Positions 8,087-17,475 of a stretch of DNA of 64,000 nucleotides are shown here, in pieces (position 1 is the stretch's first letter; the number at the start of each line of letters is the position of its first letter). The translations under genes and the position numbers were made by a program. The DNA is from an archaeon (GTDB lineage Archaea > Thermoproteota > Nitrososphaeria > Nitrososphaerales > Gagatemarchaeaceae), in contig JAJZNC010000060.1 in NCBI GenBank assembly GCA_021848045.1, positions 1 to 64,000 on the forward strand. Direction: 5' to 3'. The notes below the pieces were generated by a model that saw only the letters and a list, made by a program, of their open reading frames with translations, made no database searches and had not been told where the DNA came from.

Positions 8087-8262
8087 CTTAAATACGATTC
8101 TCGGCCCGTGAAGCTCGAGTGGAGCAATTGGAAGGCGATTCAGTTCACGGGAGCTGGTCCGGTTCATCGCTAGCCTTCTGTCTCCGCGAGTGATCTCGTC
8201 TAGCCGCGGTCAGGGCTCAAGGATTTCTACCTCCCGACTGGTAAGTGGAGGGCGGTCACCTA
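8087..8262 (+). promoter_or_regulatory. his operon promoter and about 145-base leader
   Basis: CTTAAATA at 8087-8094 is a good TATA box, predicting a start near 8116 and a long leader before hisG. An 8-base perfect inverted repeat CCCGTGAA (8105-8112) and TTCACGGG (8144-8151) flanks the predicted start, with a smaller GCTC/GAGC hairpin inside. This placement suits an operator or a structured leader. No His-rich leader peptide is visible. Confidence 0.45.
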
Positions 8263-9243
8263 TTGGCTAGCAAGAAGCTGAAGCTGACGATTCCCAACGG
8301 CCACCTAGGCCAGAAGAGCACCGAGATATTCCAGAAGGCGTACTACAAGATATCCGGCCAGGACAGGAGCTACAGGCCAGGGTTCAGCGACGCCGACGTC
8401 GAGCTTAGGGTCCTCAGGCCCCAGGAGATACCCCTGTACGTCTCCGACGGCATCCTGGACGTCGGCATCACGGGCATCGACTGGATAACCGAGACGGCCG
8501 CGGACGTCGAGGAGGTCCTCGACCTGGAGTTCGGCGGGGTCAAGCTCGTCGGGGCCGCCCCAAAGTCCCAGCCGTACGACACTGTCAACGACCTGGCCGA
8601 GAGCTTCTGGAGCAAGGGCAAAGAGTTCCGGGTCTCCGCAGAGTACCTCAACGTGACGGCCGGGTACCTAAAGTCGCAGCCGGCCTACAAGAAGCGCTTC
8701 GGCGACAAGGACCCGATGATAATCACCCCGTGGTGGAGGAAGGGGGACAACCCGAAGGCTGCGGTCTACCTATCCTTCGGAGCGACGGAGGCCAAGCCAC
8801 CGGAGATAGTGGACATGATCGTCGACGTGACAGAGACCGGCACGACCCTGGAACAGAATAACCTCAAGCAGATAGGGACGCTCATGAGGTCCACCGCCAG
8901 GCTCGTCGCCAACAAGGAGGCCATGAAAGACCCCTGGAAGAAGGAGAAGATCCTCGACCTCAAGATAATGCTGAGCGGCGTTGTGGAGGGCCAGAAGCGC
9001 CTGCACATATTCGTCAATGTGAAGGAGAAGAACCTCAGCAAGCTCCTGGCCGAACTGCCCGCCCTGAAGCGCCCGACGGTTAGCCCCCTCTCCGAGAAGG
9101 GCTGGTACGACGTCAACACGGTCATCAGCAAGAAGGACCTGCACGGGATGCTGCCCACCCTGAAGAGGCTCGCCCAGGGTCTCGTCATCCACGAGCCCCA
9201 GAACATCCTCTCCCTCGAGGAGTTCGGGAAAGGGGATGAGTAG
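8263..9243 (+). CDS. hisG: ATP phosphoribosyltransferase, long form
   Basis: HisG catalyses the first step of histidine synthesis, joining ATP and PRPP. The 326-residue length matches the long, hexameric form with a C-terminal ACT-like regulatory domain that binds histidine. Recognisable segments are LTIPNGHLGQKSTEIFQKA, GITGIDWI, and VDVTETGTTLEQNNLK (PRPP loop region). TTG at 8263 has a GGAGGG ten bases upstream; GTG at 8245 would add six residues. It is the first gene of the operon and overlaps hisD by eight bases. Feedback inhibition by histidine is expected from the family. Confidence 0.93.
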   Translation: MASKKLKLTIPNGHLGQKSTEIFQKAYYKISGQDRSYRPGFSDADVELRVLRPQEIPLYVSDGILDVGITGIDWITETAADVEEVLDLEFGGVKLVGAAPKSQPYDTVNDLAESFWSKGKEFRVSAEYLNVTAGYLKSQPAYKKRFGDKDPMIITPWWRKGDNPKAAVYLSFGATEAKPPEIVDMIVDVTETGTTLEQNNLKQIGTLMRSTARLVANKEAMKDPWKKEKILDLKIMLSGVVEGQKRLHIFVNVKEKNLSKLLAELPALKRPTVSPLSEKGWYDVNTVISKKDLHGMLPTLKRLAQGLVIHEPQNILSLEEFGKGDE

Positions 9244-10543
9244 AGAGCTACTCCCCCTGATCCGAGTGGACTCGAAGCTAAGAGCGAGGGAGGCCGCGGA
9301 GAGGATCAGGGCCAGGACAGAGATTCCCCCAGACGCCGTCAGGAGGGCGGAGAGCATCGTCCTCGGGGTGAGGGAGAGGGGCGACGCCGCGCTGCTGAGC
9401 TACTCGAAGGAGCTCGACGGGGTCGAGCTCTCGGAGGGCGGGCTCGCCGTCGGCAAGGACGAGGTGGAGAGGGCTGCGGAGAGGGTAGACCCCGGCCTGC
9501 TGGGTGCCATGCGGTTCTCCCTCGCAAGAATCAGGCGCACGCAGGGCCGGCTACTGGGCAGGCTGCCCTTCGCCTACGTCGCGAACGGCTACGTGGTGCG
9601 CTGCGTCGTCCACCCCCTAGAGTCAGTGGGGTGCTACGTCCCCGGGGGGAGGGCTTCGTACGCCAGCACGGTCCTGATGACGGCCGGCGTGGCGAAGCTC
9701 GCAGGGGTGAAGAGGGTGGTCGTCTGCACGCCCCCGGGCAAGGACGGCAGGGTCAGCGAGGCGATCCTCGCCGCAGCGAAGATCAGCGGGGTGGACGAGG
9801 TCTACAGGGTGGGGGGCGCTCAGTCCATCGCCGCGCTCGCCTACGGGACCGAGTCGATAGCGAAGGTCTCTAAGATTGTAGGGCCGGGAGGGGCGTATGT
9901 CTCGGCCGCCAAGAGGGCGGTCTCCTCCGACGTGCCGATAGAGTTCGTGGCGGGCCCGACGGAGATGGTGGTGGTCGCCGACTCGAAGGCCGACCCGAGG
10001 CTCGTGGCGTGGGACCTGATGGGCCAGGCCGAGCACGGGGGCGACTCGATCTGCGGGGTCGTGACGTGGGACAAGAAGCTTGCGGAGAAGGTAAGGGAGA
10101 CGGTCGCCACCGTGTCGACGACCCTGGAGCGCCGCGACTTCGTCCGGGGTTGCCTGAGCCGAGGGTTCGCCGCCGTCTGCAAAGACCGCGACGTGGCGAT
10201 AGAGCTGGTCAACGCCATCGCCCCGGAGCACCTCGAGCTCATGATTGAGGACGCGGGGAAGGTCGCCCGGTCGGTGGAGAACGCCGGGCTCGTACTAGCA
10301 GGACCCTACGCCCCGGCGGCCGCGAGCGACTACTCCATAGGAACGGACCACGTCCTACCTACCGGCGGCGGGGCGCGGCTAAGGGCAGGCCTCACCGCCC
10401 TTGACTTTGTGAAGGTAGGCTGGGTGGTCGAGGGAAGCAGACAGGGGCTGAAGGCGCTCCTCCCGTCGCTCAGGGAGCTGGCGACCGCCGAGGGCCTCCC
10501 AAACCACTTCCTCTCGGCGGAGTCGAGGTTCAGGAAGGAATGA
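9236..10543 (+). CDS. hisD: Histidinol dehydrogenase
   Basis: HisD oxidises L-histidinol to L-histidine in two NAD-dependent steps. The 435-residue protein shows the family signature (VGPGGAYVSAAKRAV), the GPTEMVVVAD segment, zinc-site region AWDLMGQAEHGGDS, and NAIAPEHLELM and DHVLPTGG motifs. Its ATG lies in the hisG stop region, an eight-base overlap suggesting translational coupling. It overlaps the next gene by four bases (ATGA). Confidence 0.95.
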   Translation: MSRELLPLIRVDSKLRAREAAERIRARTEIPPDAVRRAESIVLGVRERGDAALLSYSKELDGVELSEGGLAVGKDEVERAAERVDPGLLGAMRFSLARIRRTQGRLLGRLPFAYVANGYVVRCVVHPLESVGCYVPGGRASYASTVLMTAGVAKLAGVKRVVVCTPPGKDGRVSEAILAAAKISGVDEVYRVGGAQSIAALAYGTESIAKVSKIVGPGGAYVSAAKRAVSSDVPIEFVAGPTEMVVVADSKADPRLVAWDLMGQAEHGGDSICGVVTWDKKLAEKVRETVATVSTTLERRDFVRGCLSRGFAAVCKDRDVAIELVNAIAPEHLELMIEDAGKVARSVENAGLVLAGPYAPAAASDYSIGTDHVLPTGGGARLRAGLTALDFVKVGWVVEGSRQGLKALLPSLRELATAEGLPNHFLSAESRFRKE

Positions 10544-11667
10544 AGCTCGAGAGCGCCGGCGGCCTGGAGTTCGGCAGCGACCGCGGGTATGTCAGGCCCT
10601 CCTCGAGTGGCGGCCTGGTGCTGAGGAGGGCGGCGGTGGGGGCCCTCTCGCGCGTCGACGCGGTTGCCTTCGACTGCGACGGCGTCCTGATTGACGCCCG
10701 CAAGTCCTACGACGAGACGATCAGGGTGGTGGTCGAGAGGATGGTCGAGGGGTTCTCGGGTACAGGCCTGACGCTCACGAAGGCCGCCCCCGCGCTGATC
10801 TCGATGGTGAGGAGGACGGGAGGGTTCAACAGCGACTGGGACACCAGCTACGCGCTCACCCTCTTCTCGGTCGTGGCCCTCGACGGCGAGCCGAAGTCCC
10901 GCGCGCGTGCCCTCGGCGCCCTGCGGGAGATCGCGTCGAGCTTCGGCTCCGCCCCCAGGGCAAGAGGGAAGGAGGCGGTCGACTCGTTCCTCGAGGAGCG
11001 GTTCCCCTCGCTCAAGGGGAGGCTGGACGGCGCCCGCGAGTACCTCGGCTATCCCACCGCCCCTCCCGAGGGGAGGCTTACCACGGCGTTCGACGAGCTC
11101 TACTTCGGTGGAGAGCTCTTCCGGAAGATCCACGGGTTCCCCGCGAGCAAGCCCCGTGCAAAGGGCCTGATAGAGCTCGAGCGCCCGCTGGTGAGCATCG
11201 GGACGCTCGACTCGCTCGTGAAGTCCCTCGGAGGGCACCGCCTTGCCCTGGTCACCGGGAGGCCGAGGGTGGGGACAGAGTACTCCCTGGGCGAGAAGGT
11301 CATGGGCTACTTCGACGGTCGCGCCTCGATGTTCATCGGGGACGCCGACATCGACCTGAGCCTGAGGCGCCGGTACGACGCGTACAGGAAGCCCAGCCCC
11401 GACGCCCTCGTGCGCGCCAAGGACACGCTCTCGTCGGAGACCATCCTGTACGTCGGGGACTCGGCGGAGGACCTCAGGATGGCCAAGGGCGCCAGGTCGA
11501 GGGGTCTCCGCGGATACCTTTTCGCGGGAGTCTACGAGACCTCGGCCATGAGGTCAGACCAGGCCAGGTTCTTCCGCAGGGAGGAGGCGGACATGGTCAT
11601 CCAGAGCGTCAACCGGGTTCCGTCAGGGTTATTGCTCGCGAAGAACGGCGCGGGGGCACGACGATGA
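10540..11667 (+). CDS. HAD-family hydrolase in his operon, candidate histidinol-phosphate phosphatase
   Basis: A 375-residue HAD superfamily IA protein with motif I FDCDGVLIDA near residue 45, motif II around LVTGRPRVG, a motif III Lys in YRKPSP, and motif IV YVGDSAEDLRMAK. Between motifs I and II it has a large helical cap (SMVRRTGGFNSDWDTSYAL). This is the TIGR01548-like group found in archaeal his operons. Embedded between hisD and hisB with four-base overlaps on both sides, it is the best local candidate for dephosphorylating histidinol phosphate. The first 40 residues are poorly conserved and might be a remnant or an extension. The substrate is inferred from context. Confidence 0.75.
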   Translation: MKLESAGGLEFGSDRGYVRPSSSGGLVLRRAAVGALSRVDAVAFDCDGVLIDARKSYDETIRVVVERMVEGFSGTGLTLTKAAPALISMVRRTGGFNSDWDTSYALTLFSVVALDGEPKSRARALGALREIASSFGSAPRARGKEAVDSFLEERFPSLKGRLDGAREYLGYPTAPPEGRLTTAFDELYFGGELFRKIHGFPASKPRAKGLIELERPLVSIGTLDSLVKSLGGHRLALVTGRPRVGTEYSLGEKVMGYFDGRASMFIGDADIDLSLRRRYDAYRKPSPDALVRAKDTLSSETILYVGDSAEDLRMAKGARSRGLRGYLFAGVYETSAMRSDQARFFRREEADMVIQSVNRVPSGLLLAKNGAGARR

Positions 11668-12251
11668 AGAGGAGAGCGGAAGTCAAGAGGAAGACCAAGG
11701 AGACGGACATCGAGGTCAGGGTCACGATAGAGGGGACGGGGGCGGCGCGAGCAAGGACGGGCGTGGGGTTCCTAGACCACATGCTCCACTCGCTCGCCAC
11801 CCACAGCCTGATCGACGTGACCGTGGACGCCAAGGGCGACCTGGTGCACCACGTGGTTGAGGACGTGGCCACCGCCCTCGGGAGGGCGGTGGGCCAGGCC
11901 CTTGGGGACAGGACGGGGATACGCCGGTTTGGGGACGCCATGGTCCCCATGGACGACGCCCTGGCGCTCGCGGCGGTGGACCTCGTCAAGCGGCCATACT
12001 CGGTCGTGGACCTGAGGCTCGAGAGGGTGATGGTAGAGGACGCCCCGAGGGAGGACCTAGAGCACTTCTTCGGCTCCCTTGCCCAGGCCCTCGAGGCCAC
12101 GGTCCACGTCAAGGTCCTTGAGGGGAGCAACGACCACCACAAGTTCGAGGCGGCCGTCAAGGCGTTCGCCCTTGCCCTGAGGGAGGCGGCCTCCCCGGAC
12201 CCGAGGCGCGCCGGGAGCAAGGCCCCTCCATCGTCGAAAGGGTCGATGTGA
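11664..12251 (+). CDS. hisB: Imidazoleglycerol-phosphate dehydratase
   Basis: The 195-residue mono-functional HisB dehydrates imidazole glycerol phosphate to imidazole acetol phosphate. The two manganese-binding HHxxED-type motifs are HHVVEDVATALG and DHHKFEAAVKAFA, and GVGFLDHMLHSLATHS is the N-terminal signature. Its ATG overlaps the HAD stop codon by four bases. A short Pro/Ser-rich tail follows the conserved domain. Confidence 0.95.
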   Translation: MKRRAEVKRKTKETDIEVRVTIEGTGAARARTGVGFLDHMLHSLATHSLIDVTVDAKGDLVHHVVEDVATALGRAVGQALGDRTGIRRFGDAMVPMDDALALAAVDLVKRPYSVVDLRLERVMVEDAPREDLEHFFGSLAQALEATVHVKVLEGSNDHHKFEAAVKAFALALREAASPDPRRAGSKAPPSSKGSM

Positions 12252-12261
12252 GGGAGGACCT

Positions 12262-12858
12262 TTGCGGGTAGAGATATTCAACTACGGGGCAGGGAACCTC
12301 TTCAGCATCCAGGCCGCGCTAAAGAAGGAAGGGGTCCGGACCGCCCTGACGAGGGACGGGGGGGGCTTGGAGGAGGCCGACGCCATCGTCCTGCCGGGGG
12401 TAGGGAGCTTCAACCAGGCCGCGAACGCCCTGCCGATGGCGAGGATACGCGAGGCGGTCGAGTCAGGCAAGCCGCTCCTCGGGGTGTGCCTGGGGCTCCA
12501 GCTCTTCTTCTCGAGGAGCGAGGAGGGGGAGGGGGAAGGGTTGTCGCTCTTCCCGGGAGAGGTGAAGAGGTTCAGGTCGCCGGGGGTCAAGGTCCCCCAG
12601 ATAGGGTGGAACACCCTGACCGTGAGGAGGGACTCCGAGCTCACCCAAGGGCTCGAGGGCGACGAGTGGGTATACTACGTGAACTCGTACTACCCCGCGA
12701 CCAAGGGAAGGTGGGTCTCGGCGACCACGCGGTACGGGGTCGAGTTCCCAGCGGTGGTCAGCGAAAGGAACGTCCACGGGACGCAGTTCCACCCCGAAAA
12801 GTCGGGCGAGGCGGGCAGGGTCATGCTGCGCAACTTCCTGAGAACGGTGAAGAGGTGA
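12262..12858 (+). CDS. hisH: Imidazole glycerol phosphate synthase, glutaminase subunit
   Basis: HisH is a class I glutamine amidotransferase that supplies ammonia to HisF. The catalytic Cys is in GVCLGLQLFF, and the His-Glu pair in HGTQFHPEKSGEAG; the N-terminus FNYGAGNLFSI is typical. The TTG start at 12262 is preceded by GGGAGG with normal spacing. Length (198 residues) is standard. Confidence 0.95.
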   Translation: MRVEIFNYGAGNLFSIQAALKKEGVRTALTRDGGGLEEADAIVLPGVGSFNQAANALPMARIREAVESGKPLLGVCLGLQLFFSRSEEGEGEGLSLFPGEVKRFRSPGVKVPQIGWNTLTVRRDSELTQGLEGDEWVYYVNSYYPATKGRWVSATTRYGVEFPAVVSERNVHGTQFHPEKSGEAGRVMLRNFLRTVKR

Positions 12859-12862
12859 GCGG

Positions 12863-13594
12863 TTGCTCGAGCTCTGGGCCGCGATAGACCTGCTCTCGGG
12901 GGCGGTCGTCACCCTCAAGCAGGGGAAGGAGGAGATGAAGACGAGCTGGAGGCTGGAGCCCACTGAGGTCGCGGAGCGGTGGGAGAGGGAGGGCGCCTAC
13001 GGCCTCCACATCGTGGACCTCGACGCGGCGTTCGGGAAGGGCTCCAACCGCGACGTGGTCCTCCGGATCCTAGAGAGGGCGCGGATACCTGTCGAGGTCG
13101 GAGGCGGGGTGAGGTCGCGCTCGGCCGCCGAGGGCTGGCTCGAGGCAGGGGCCGAGAGGGTCATAGTCGGGACGCTGGCGTACAAGGAGCCGGAGACCCT
13201 CGCTTCGCTCCTGGCGGCGAGGGGCGCCGAGAGGATAGTCGTGGCATCGGACTACGCCGACGGGAAGGTGGTCACGAGCGGGTGGACGAGGAGCCAGGAG
13301 GTGGGTGTCCTCGAGGCCGCCAGGAGGCTGGAGGCAGCGGGGGTGGTGAACCTCCTGGCGACCGCTGTGGGGCGGGACGGGATGGCGCAGGGGCCGGACA
13401 TAGCCACGCTGCAGGCACTGTGCGCGTCGAGCAGGAGGCTGAGGGTCCTCGCTTCGGGAGGTATCCGCGACGTCGACGACCTGGAGGACGCCGAGAGGGT
13501 CGGCGCGGCGGGTGCGGTGATTGGAAGGGCGCTCTACGACGGGGGGGTGAGGCTGGAGGAAGCGAGGTCGTCCCTAGGGGGCGGTCGGCGATGA
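12863..13594 (+). CDS. hisA: ProFAR isomerase
   Basis: HisA isomerises the 5-phosphoribosyl intermediate to the ribulosyl form in a TIM barrel. The catalytic Asp pair is visible in AAIDLLSGAVVTLKQG and VASDYADGKV, and the half-barrel phosphate loops appear as VEVGGGVRS and LASGGIRDVDDL. TTG start at 12863, four bases after the hisH stop. It overlaps hisF by four bases. Confidence 0.93.
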   Translation: MLELWAAIDLLSGAVVTLKQGKEEMKTSWRLEPTEVAERWEREGAYGLHIVDLDAAFGKGSNRDVVLRILERARIPVEVGGGVRSRSAAEGWLEAGAERVIVGTLAYKEPETLASLLAARGAERIVVASDYADGKVVTSGWTRSQEVGVLEAARRLEAAGVVNLLATAVGRDGMAQGPDIATLQALCASSRRLRVLASGGIRDVDDLEDAERVGAAGAVIGRALYDGGVRLEEARSSLGGGRR

Positions 13595-14349
13595 CCCTGG
13601 CCAAGCGGGTCGTGCCGTGCCTGGACGTGAAGGCCGGGAGGGTGGTCAAGGGGGTCAGGTTCGCGGGGCTCAGGGACGCAGGGGACCCGGTAGAGCTGTC
13701 GTCGCGCTATAGGGACGAGGGGGCTGACGAGGTGGTCTTCCTGGACGTGACGGCGAGCCTGGAGAAGAGGGCGACGATGCGCTCCCTGGTGCGGGGGGTC
13801 GCAGCCAGCCTGGACATCCCGTTCACGGTGGGCGGGGGGATAAGGAGCATGGCCGACGCGAGGCTCGCCTTGGCGAGCGGGGCGGACAAGGTCGCCGTGA
13901 ACACCGCGGCTCTGCGCGACCCCCGGCTCATCACCAGGCTGGCGGACGTCTTCGGGTCGCAGTGCGTGGTCGTCGCGATCGACGCGAAGAGGACCGAGCG
14001 CGGGTACCGGGTCTTCAGCCACTCCGCCACGAGGGCGGTCGAGGTGGACGCGGTGGAGTGGGCGCAGAGGGCTGCCGAGCTGGGGGCGGGGGAGCTGCTC
14101 GTCACCTCGATAGACAGGGACGGGACCAGGAGCGGGTACGACGTGGAGCTCCTCAGGTCGGTCTCCAGCAGGGTCGGGGTGCCGGTGATAGCGAGCGGCG
14201 GAGCGGGCAGGCTGGAACACTTCCTGGAGGCGGTCGTCGGGGGAGGGTGCGACGCGGTGCTCGCGGCCTCCCTCTTCCACTACCGCGAGCTAACGGTGGG
14301 GCAGGTGAAAGATTATCTGGCGGCCAATGGAGTCGTGGTACGACCTTGA
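13591..14349 (+). CDS. hisF: Imidazole glycerol phosphate synthase, cyclase subunit
   Basis: HisF closes the imidazole ring and releases AICAR. The 252-residue barrel starts [19 protein letters not shown] with catalytic Asp in CLDVK and the second in [13 protein letters not shown]; phosphate loops are VGGGIRS and ASGGAG. The start ATG at 13591 overlaps the hisA stop; a longer open frame upstream belongs to an artefact across hisA. Confidence 0.95.
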   Translation: MTLAKRVVPCLDVKAGRVVKGVRFAGLRDAGDPVELSSRYRDEGADEVVFLDVTASLEKRATMRSLVRGVAASLDIPFTVGGGIRSMADARLALASGADKVAVNTAALRDPRLITRLADVFGSQCVVVAIDAKRTERGYRVFSHSATRAVEVDAVEWAQRAAELGAGELLVTSIDRDGTRSGYDVELLRSVSSRVGVPVIASGGAGRLEHFLEAVVGGGCDAVLAASLFHYRELTVGQVKDYLAANGVVVRP

Positions 14350-14675
14350 AGGCGTCCAAGATCGACGAGATCGACTTTGCAAAGGGGAACGGCCTGGTGC
14401 CGGTGGTTACACAGGAGGCGAAGACGGGGAAGGTGCTGATGCTCGCGTACGCCAACAGGGAGGCGGTCGAGGCGACGATGAAGACCAAGCTGGCGACGTA
14501 CTGGAGCAGGAGCAGGAACGAGCTGTGGAAGAAGGGGGACACCTCCGGCCACATCCAGAAGGTGAGGCGTGTCCTCGTCGACTGCGACAACGACACGCTT
14601 CTCTACGTGGTCGACCAGACGGGACCGGCCTGCCACACCGGGAAGCACAGCTGCTTCTTCAGCAAGCTGGAGTGA
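14346..14675 (+). CDS. hisI: Phosphoribosyl-AMP cyclohydrolase (HisI only)
   Basis: The 109-residue protein matches His[27 protein letters not shown], the GHIQKV segment and the zinc-binding residues in [10 protein letters not shown] and [12 protein letters not shown]. No HisE pyrophosphatase domain follows, unlike HisIE fusions. TTG at 14346 overlaps the hisF TGA by four bases. It is the last gene of the operon. Confidence 0.93.
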   Translation: MKASKIDEIDFAKGNGLVPVVTQEAKTGKVLMLAYANREAVEATMKTKLATYWSRSRNELWKKGDTSGHIQKVRRVLVDCDNDTLLYVVDQTGPACHTGKHSCFFSKLE

Positions 14676-14791
14676 CGCGAAAGCCGCCCTGCGCTGCGTC
14701 GAGGCTCCGAGAATCGGATCGACGACTGCCAGGACGCTGACTGGCCCGGAAGGGACGCTCGAGCAGAGGTCGCGTCCAAGATGGGCCTAGG

Positions 14792-14875
14792 CGCGGGGAG
14801 TGGGATTCGAACCCACGAGTCCTTGCGGACAAAGGATTAGCAATCCTTCGCCCTACCAGGCTAGGCGACCCCCGC
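14792..14875 (-). tRNA. tRNA-Ser(GCU)
   Basis: Read on the minus strand it folds as a type II tRNA: acceptor GCGGGGG/TCCCCGC, three-pair D-stem, anticodon stem AAGGA/TCCTT around TTGCTAA (anticodon GCT), a long variable arm with GTCC-GCAA-GGAC, and T-arm GTGGG-TTCGAAT-CCCAC. Discriminator base G fits serine. No intron and no encoded CCA. A TATA-like CATAAAGA lies about 35 bases upstream. Confidence 0.95.
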
Positions 14876-15228
14876 CCTCGGGGCATCGAACCTGGAGAGT
14901 CTCTTTATGTGTGTTGGGCCTCGGGGACCGATCCGGTCGTTCGACGGCTACGACGGCCGCCACGGACGGTCGGTCCGGAGCGGCTTCCGGCTCGCGAGGC
15001 TCTCCGCGGGCAGACCAGCGAGGGGTCGGCTCTGCGAGAGCGCGATCACAAGCGCGAGCGCCCTGCCGTCGAGCAGGCCGCCGAGAGGGCCGAGCGTCAG
15101 GGGCCCTCCGTCCTACCTGTACCAGGTTCATGCAGACTCTAAGGAAACGCTGGTTCGGGGCACGTTTGCAACGCTTTTATATCAAGTTCCCGCCCAACGT
15201 GACCCAGAGGAACTGGTTTCATTTGCAA
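14876..15228. other. Intergenic region, about 350 bases
   Basis: This gap holds the minus-strand promoter of tRNA-Ser near 14908-14915 and the plus-strand promoter of the peptide-binding protein (CTTTTATA, 15174-15181). I see no convincing gene; open frames here have no recognisable domain. Confidence 0.6.
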
Positions 15229-17388
15229 ATGAACAGGAGGAGGCACGCGATATCTCGGAACGTAAGCATCGGGGTCGTCCTGGTGATACTGGTCGTGGCG
15301 GTTGTGGCGGGGATAGCCCTCACGCAGAAGGGTTCCACGTCCACCACGAACTCGACGACGGGCAGCTCGAGCACGGGGACAGGCAGCGGGCAGGTCCCTT
15401 CGAGCATGACCTACGAGTCGGCTGAGACCATCCAGTACATCGACCCTGCAATCTCGTACTACTCGTACGACTACAACATCATGCAGAACGTCTACGAGCC
15501 CATCCTGTGGTACAACGGCGCCAACGCGACGGACGTGATCCCGTGGCTCGCGCAGAGCTACACCGGCAACGCGGCGGGCACTCAGTACCAGTTCACCCTG
15601 AGGAGCGGGATAAAGTTCGCTGACGGAGAGGCGCTGAACGCGTCCGCTGTCTGGTTCTCGATAAACAGGGCGCTGATCAACGACGGCAGCAGCCCGGTCT
15701 CGCACGGGACCCAGTCCGCGTGGCTCATCCAGCAGCTCTCGAACCAGACCCTCAGCACCTTCTTCAGCGGCGCCCAGACGTACGGGAACGCATACGTCCA
15801 GGACTGGCTGAACATGAACTTCATCCAGGTCACCGGGACCCTCACGTTCAACGTCAACGTGAACTTCCCGAACGTGGCCTTCCCGTACCTGTTCGCCAAC
15901 CCGGTGGTCGACCCGGTCGCGCCGGGATACGTGGAGCAGCACGACCTGGCTCTGTGGAACGCATCGAGCGCGGGCTACACGCTCCCGTACCCGACCCTGA
16001 GCGGCAACTTCACAGAAAAGGCGATCCAGTACTTTGACGACCTCTCCGCGACCTGCAACTCCGGGTCAACGCGTGGTGGATGCGCGACGACCTACCTCGA
16101 CGCCTCGACCGGAGGCTCGATGGCAGGGACGGGCCCATACACGATAACCAGCGACGACACCTCGACAAACACGATAACGCTCCAGGCCAGCCCCAACTAC
16201 TGGGGCGGGCCTTACCAGTACATGACGCCCGCAGGGAACAAGATCGCTGCCCAGATCAAGACCGTGGTGTTCAAGTTCGTCCCTGACCAGACGACCAGGG
16301 AGATAGACCTCCAGAACGCGGCCAAGTCTGGCCAGGCGATGGCGATAGACCTGTCGAGCACCAACCTCTACGACCTGGCCAACAAGAGCGCCTGGCTCAG
16401 CTCGAACCAGCTCACGTCGACGATGCCAGGCGTAACGATGTACGGGCCATACTCGTTCCTCGGGGTGACGTTCGACCCGTTCTCCACGAACGTGACGAGC
16501 CCGCTCACGGGTTCGTACTACTCGTTCCAGCCCTTCGCTGACCAGAGGATCAGGCTGGCCTTCGCCGACGCGGTCAACATGACCCAAGAGTGGATCAGCA
16601 ACGGCGACAAGGTCGGTCAGGTCGCACCCAACGTGATCCCGCCAGGGCTGCCCCCAGCGGGCGTCTACAACGCGAGCCTAGCCCCGAAGTACAGCTACAA
16701 CCCTGACGCGGCGGCCCAGCTCCTCATACAGGCGATGCAGCACCCGGTGACCTCGTTCACCTTCACCAACGGGACGGCAGCCCCGCCTGGGCTGTTCAAC
16801 AACACCTTCGGCTGCACGACGCTCAGCAGCTCCGGGACGTGCACCAACCCGGTGCCGCAGACGATCCAGCTCGCCTACGCGACGGGCGACACCATCGACG
16901 GGGCGATATTCAACGACCTCGCCGGCACCATCAACAACATCAGCTCCACATACAACATGGGGTTGACGGTCAGCGTCCAGCCGATACCCGCGGGACAGCT
17001 CCTCACGGACGCGCTGTCAGTCCCGAACCACCTCTACATGTACGCCTTCGGTTGGATTGACGACTACCCATGGGTCCTCGACTTCACGGGGAACATGCTG
17101 GCATACCCGGGGACTTACCCCGCGCCTGACGGGATGAACTACCCCGCCATGACGAACCTCTACCACGAGAGCCTCAACGCGAGCGCGTCGGGGAACCTGC
17201 CAGCCCTGGTCCAGTACAGCAACCAGATGAACGCGCTGTCGAACCAAGAGGTGATGTACCTCTGGACGTTCGACAACATCAACTGGGTGACCATGACATC
17301 GAACGTCCATGGCATGTACTGGAACTCCAACCTAGGGAGCGCGGCTGCTGACGGCGTAGGCCCGGAGTACTTCGCGACGCTGTACTAA
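15229..17388 (+). CDS. Peptide ABC transporter substrate-binding protein
   Basis: This 719-residue lipoprotein-like or membrane-anchored receptor of the SBP_bac_5 (DppA/OppA) family has a basic N-terminus, one hydrophobic helix (VSIGVVLVILVVAVVAGIAL), a Ser/Thr/Gly-rich linker about residues 33-60, then the binding domain with MQNVYEPILWY, LRSGIKFADGEALNASAVWF and LQASPNYWGG. Archaeal relatives are tethered by the N-terminal helix and the linker is probably glycosylated. ATG at 15229 follows the TATA box at 15174-15181 by a short leader; TTG at 15223 is an alternative. Permease and ATPase genes follow. Confidence 0.9.
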   Translation: MNRRRHAISRNVSIGVVLVILVVAVVAGIALTQKGSTSTTNSTTGSSSTGTGSGQVPSSMTYESAETIQYIDPAISYYSYDYNIMQNVYEPILWYNGANATDVIPWLAQSYTGNAAGTQYQFTLRSGIKFADGEALNASAVWFSINRALINDGSSPVSHGTQSAWLIQQLSNQTLSTFFSGAQTYGNAYVQDWLNMNFIQVTGTLTFNVNVNFPNVAFPYLFANPVVDPVAPGYVEQHDLALWNASSAGYTLPYPTLSGNFTEKAIQYFDDLSATCNSGSTRGGCATTYLDASTGGSMAGTGPYTITSDDTSTNTITLQASPNYWGGPYQYMTPAGNKIAAQIKTVVFKFVPDQTTREIDLQNAAKSGQAMAIDLSSTNLYDLANKSAWLSSNQLTSTMPGVTMYGPYSFLGVTFDPFSTNVTSPLTGSYYSFQPFADQRIRLAFADAVNMTQEWISNGDKVGQVAPNVIPPGLPPAGVYNASLAPKYSYNPDAAAQLLIQAMQHPVTSFTFTNGTAAPPGLFNNTFGCTTLSSSGTCTNPVPQTIQLAYATGDTIDGAIFNDLAGTINNISSTYNMGLTVSVQPIPAGQLLTDALSVPNHLYMYAFGWIDDYPWVLDFTGNMLAYPGTYPAPDGMNYPAMTNLYHESLNASASGNLPALVQYSNQMNALSNQEVMYLWTFDNINWVTMTSNVHGMYWNSNLGSAAADGVGPEYFATLY

Positions 17389-17475
17389 GGGCCACGAGCC
17401 AGATGAAAGCGGGGCGCCGCCTTTGTTAGGCCCCCGCCAACCCTCATATATTCGGGAACGGCGAATCGAGACGGC

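Noticed and set aside
8108-8193. Short his leader peptides (GTG at 8108 or 8119)
   Set aside because: Only one His codon in each and no attenuation hairpins; 8108 lies before the predicted transcript start.
12979-14349. 456-residue open frame containing hisF
   Set aside because: The first 200 residues are an out-of-frame reading of hisA; HisF starts at 13591.
14800-17388. 862-residue open frame containing the peptide-binding protein
   Set aside because: The front reads through the tRNA-Ser region and promoter; the real signal helix starts at 15229.
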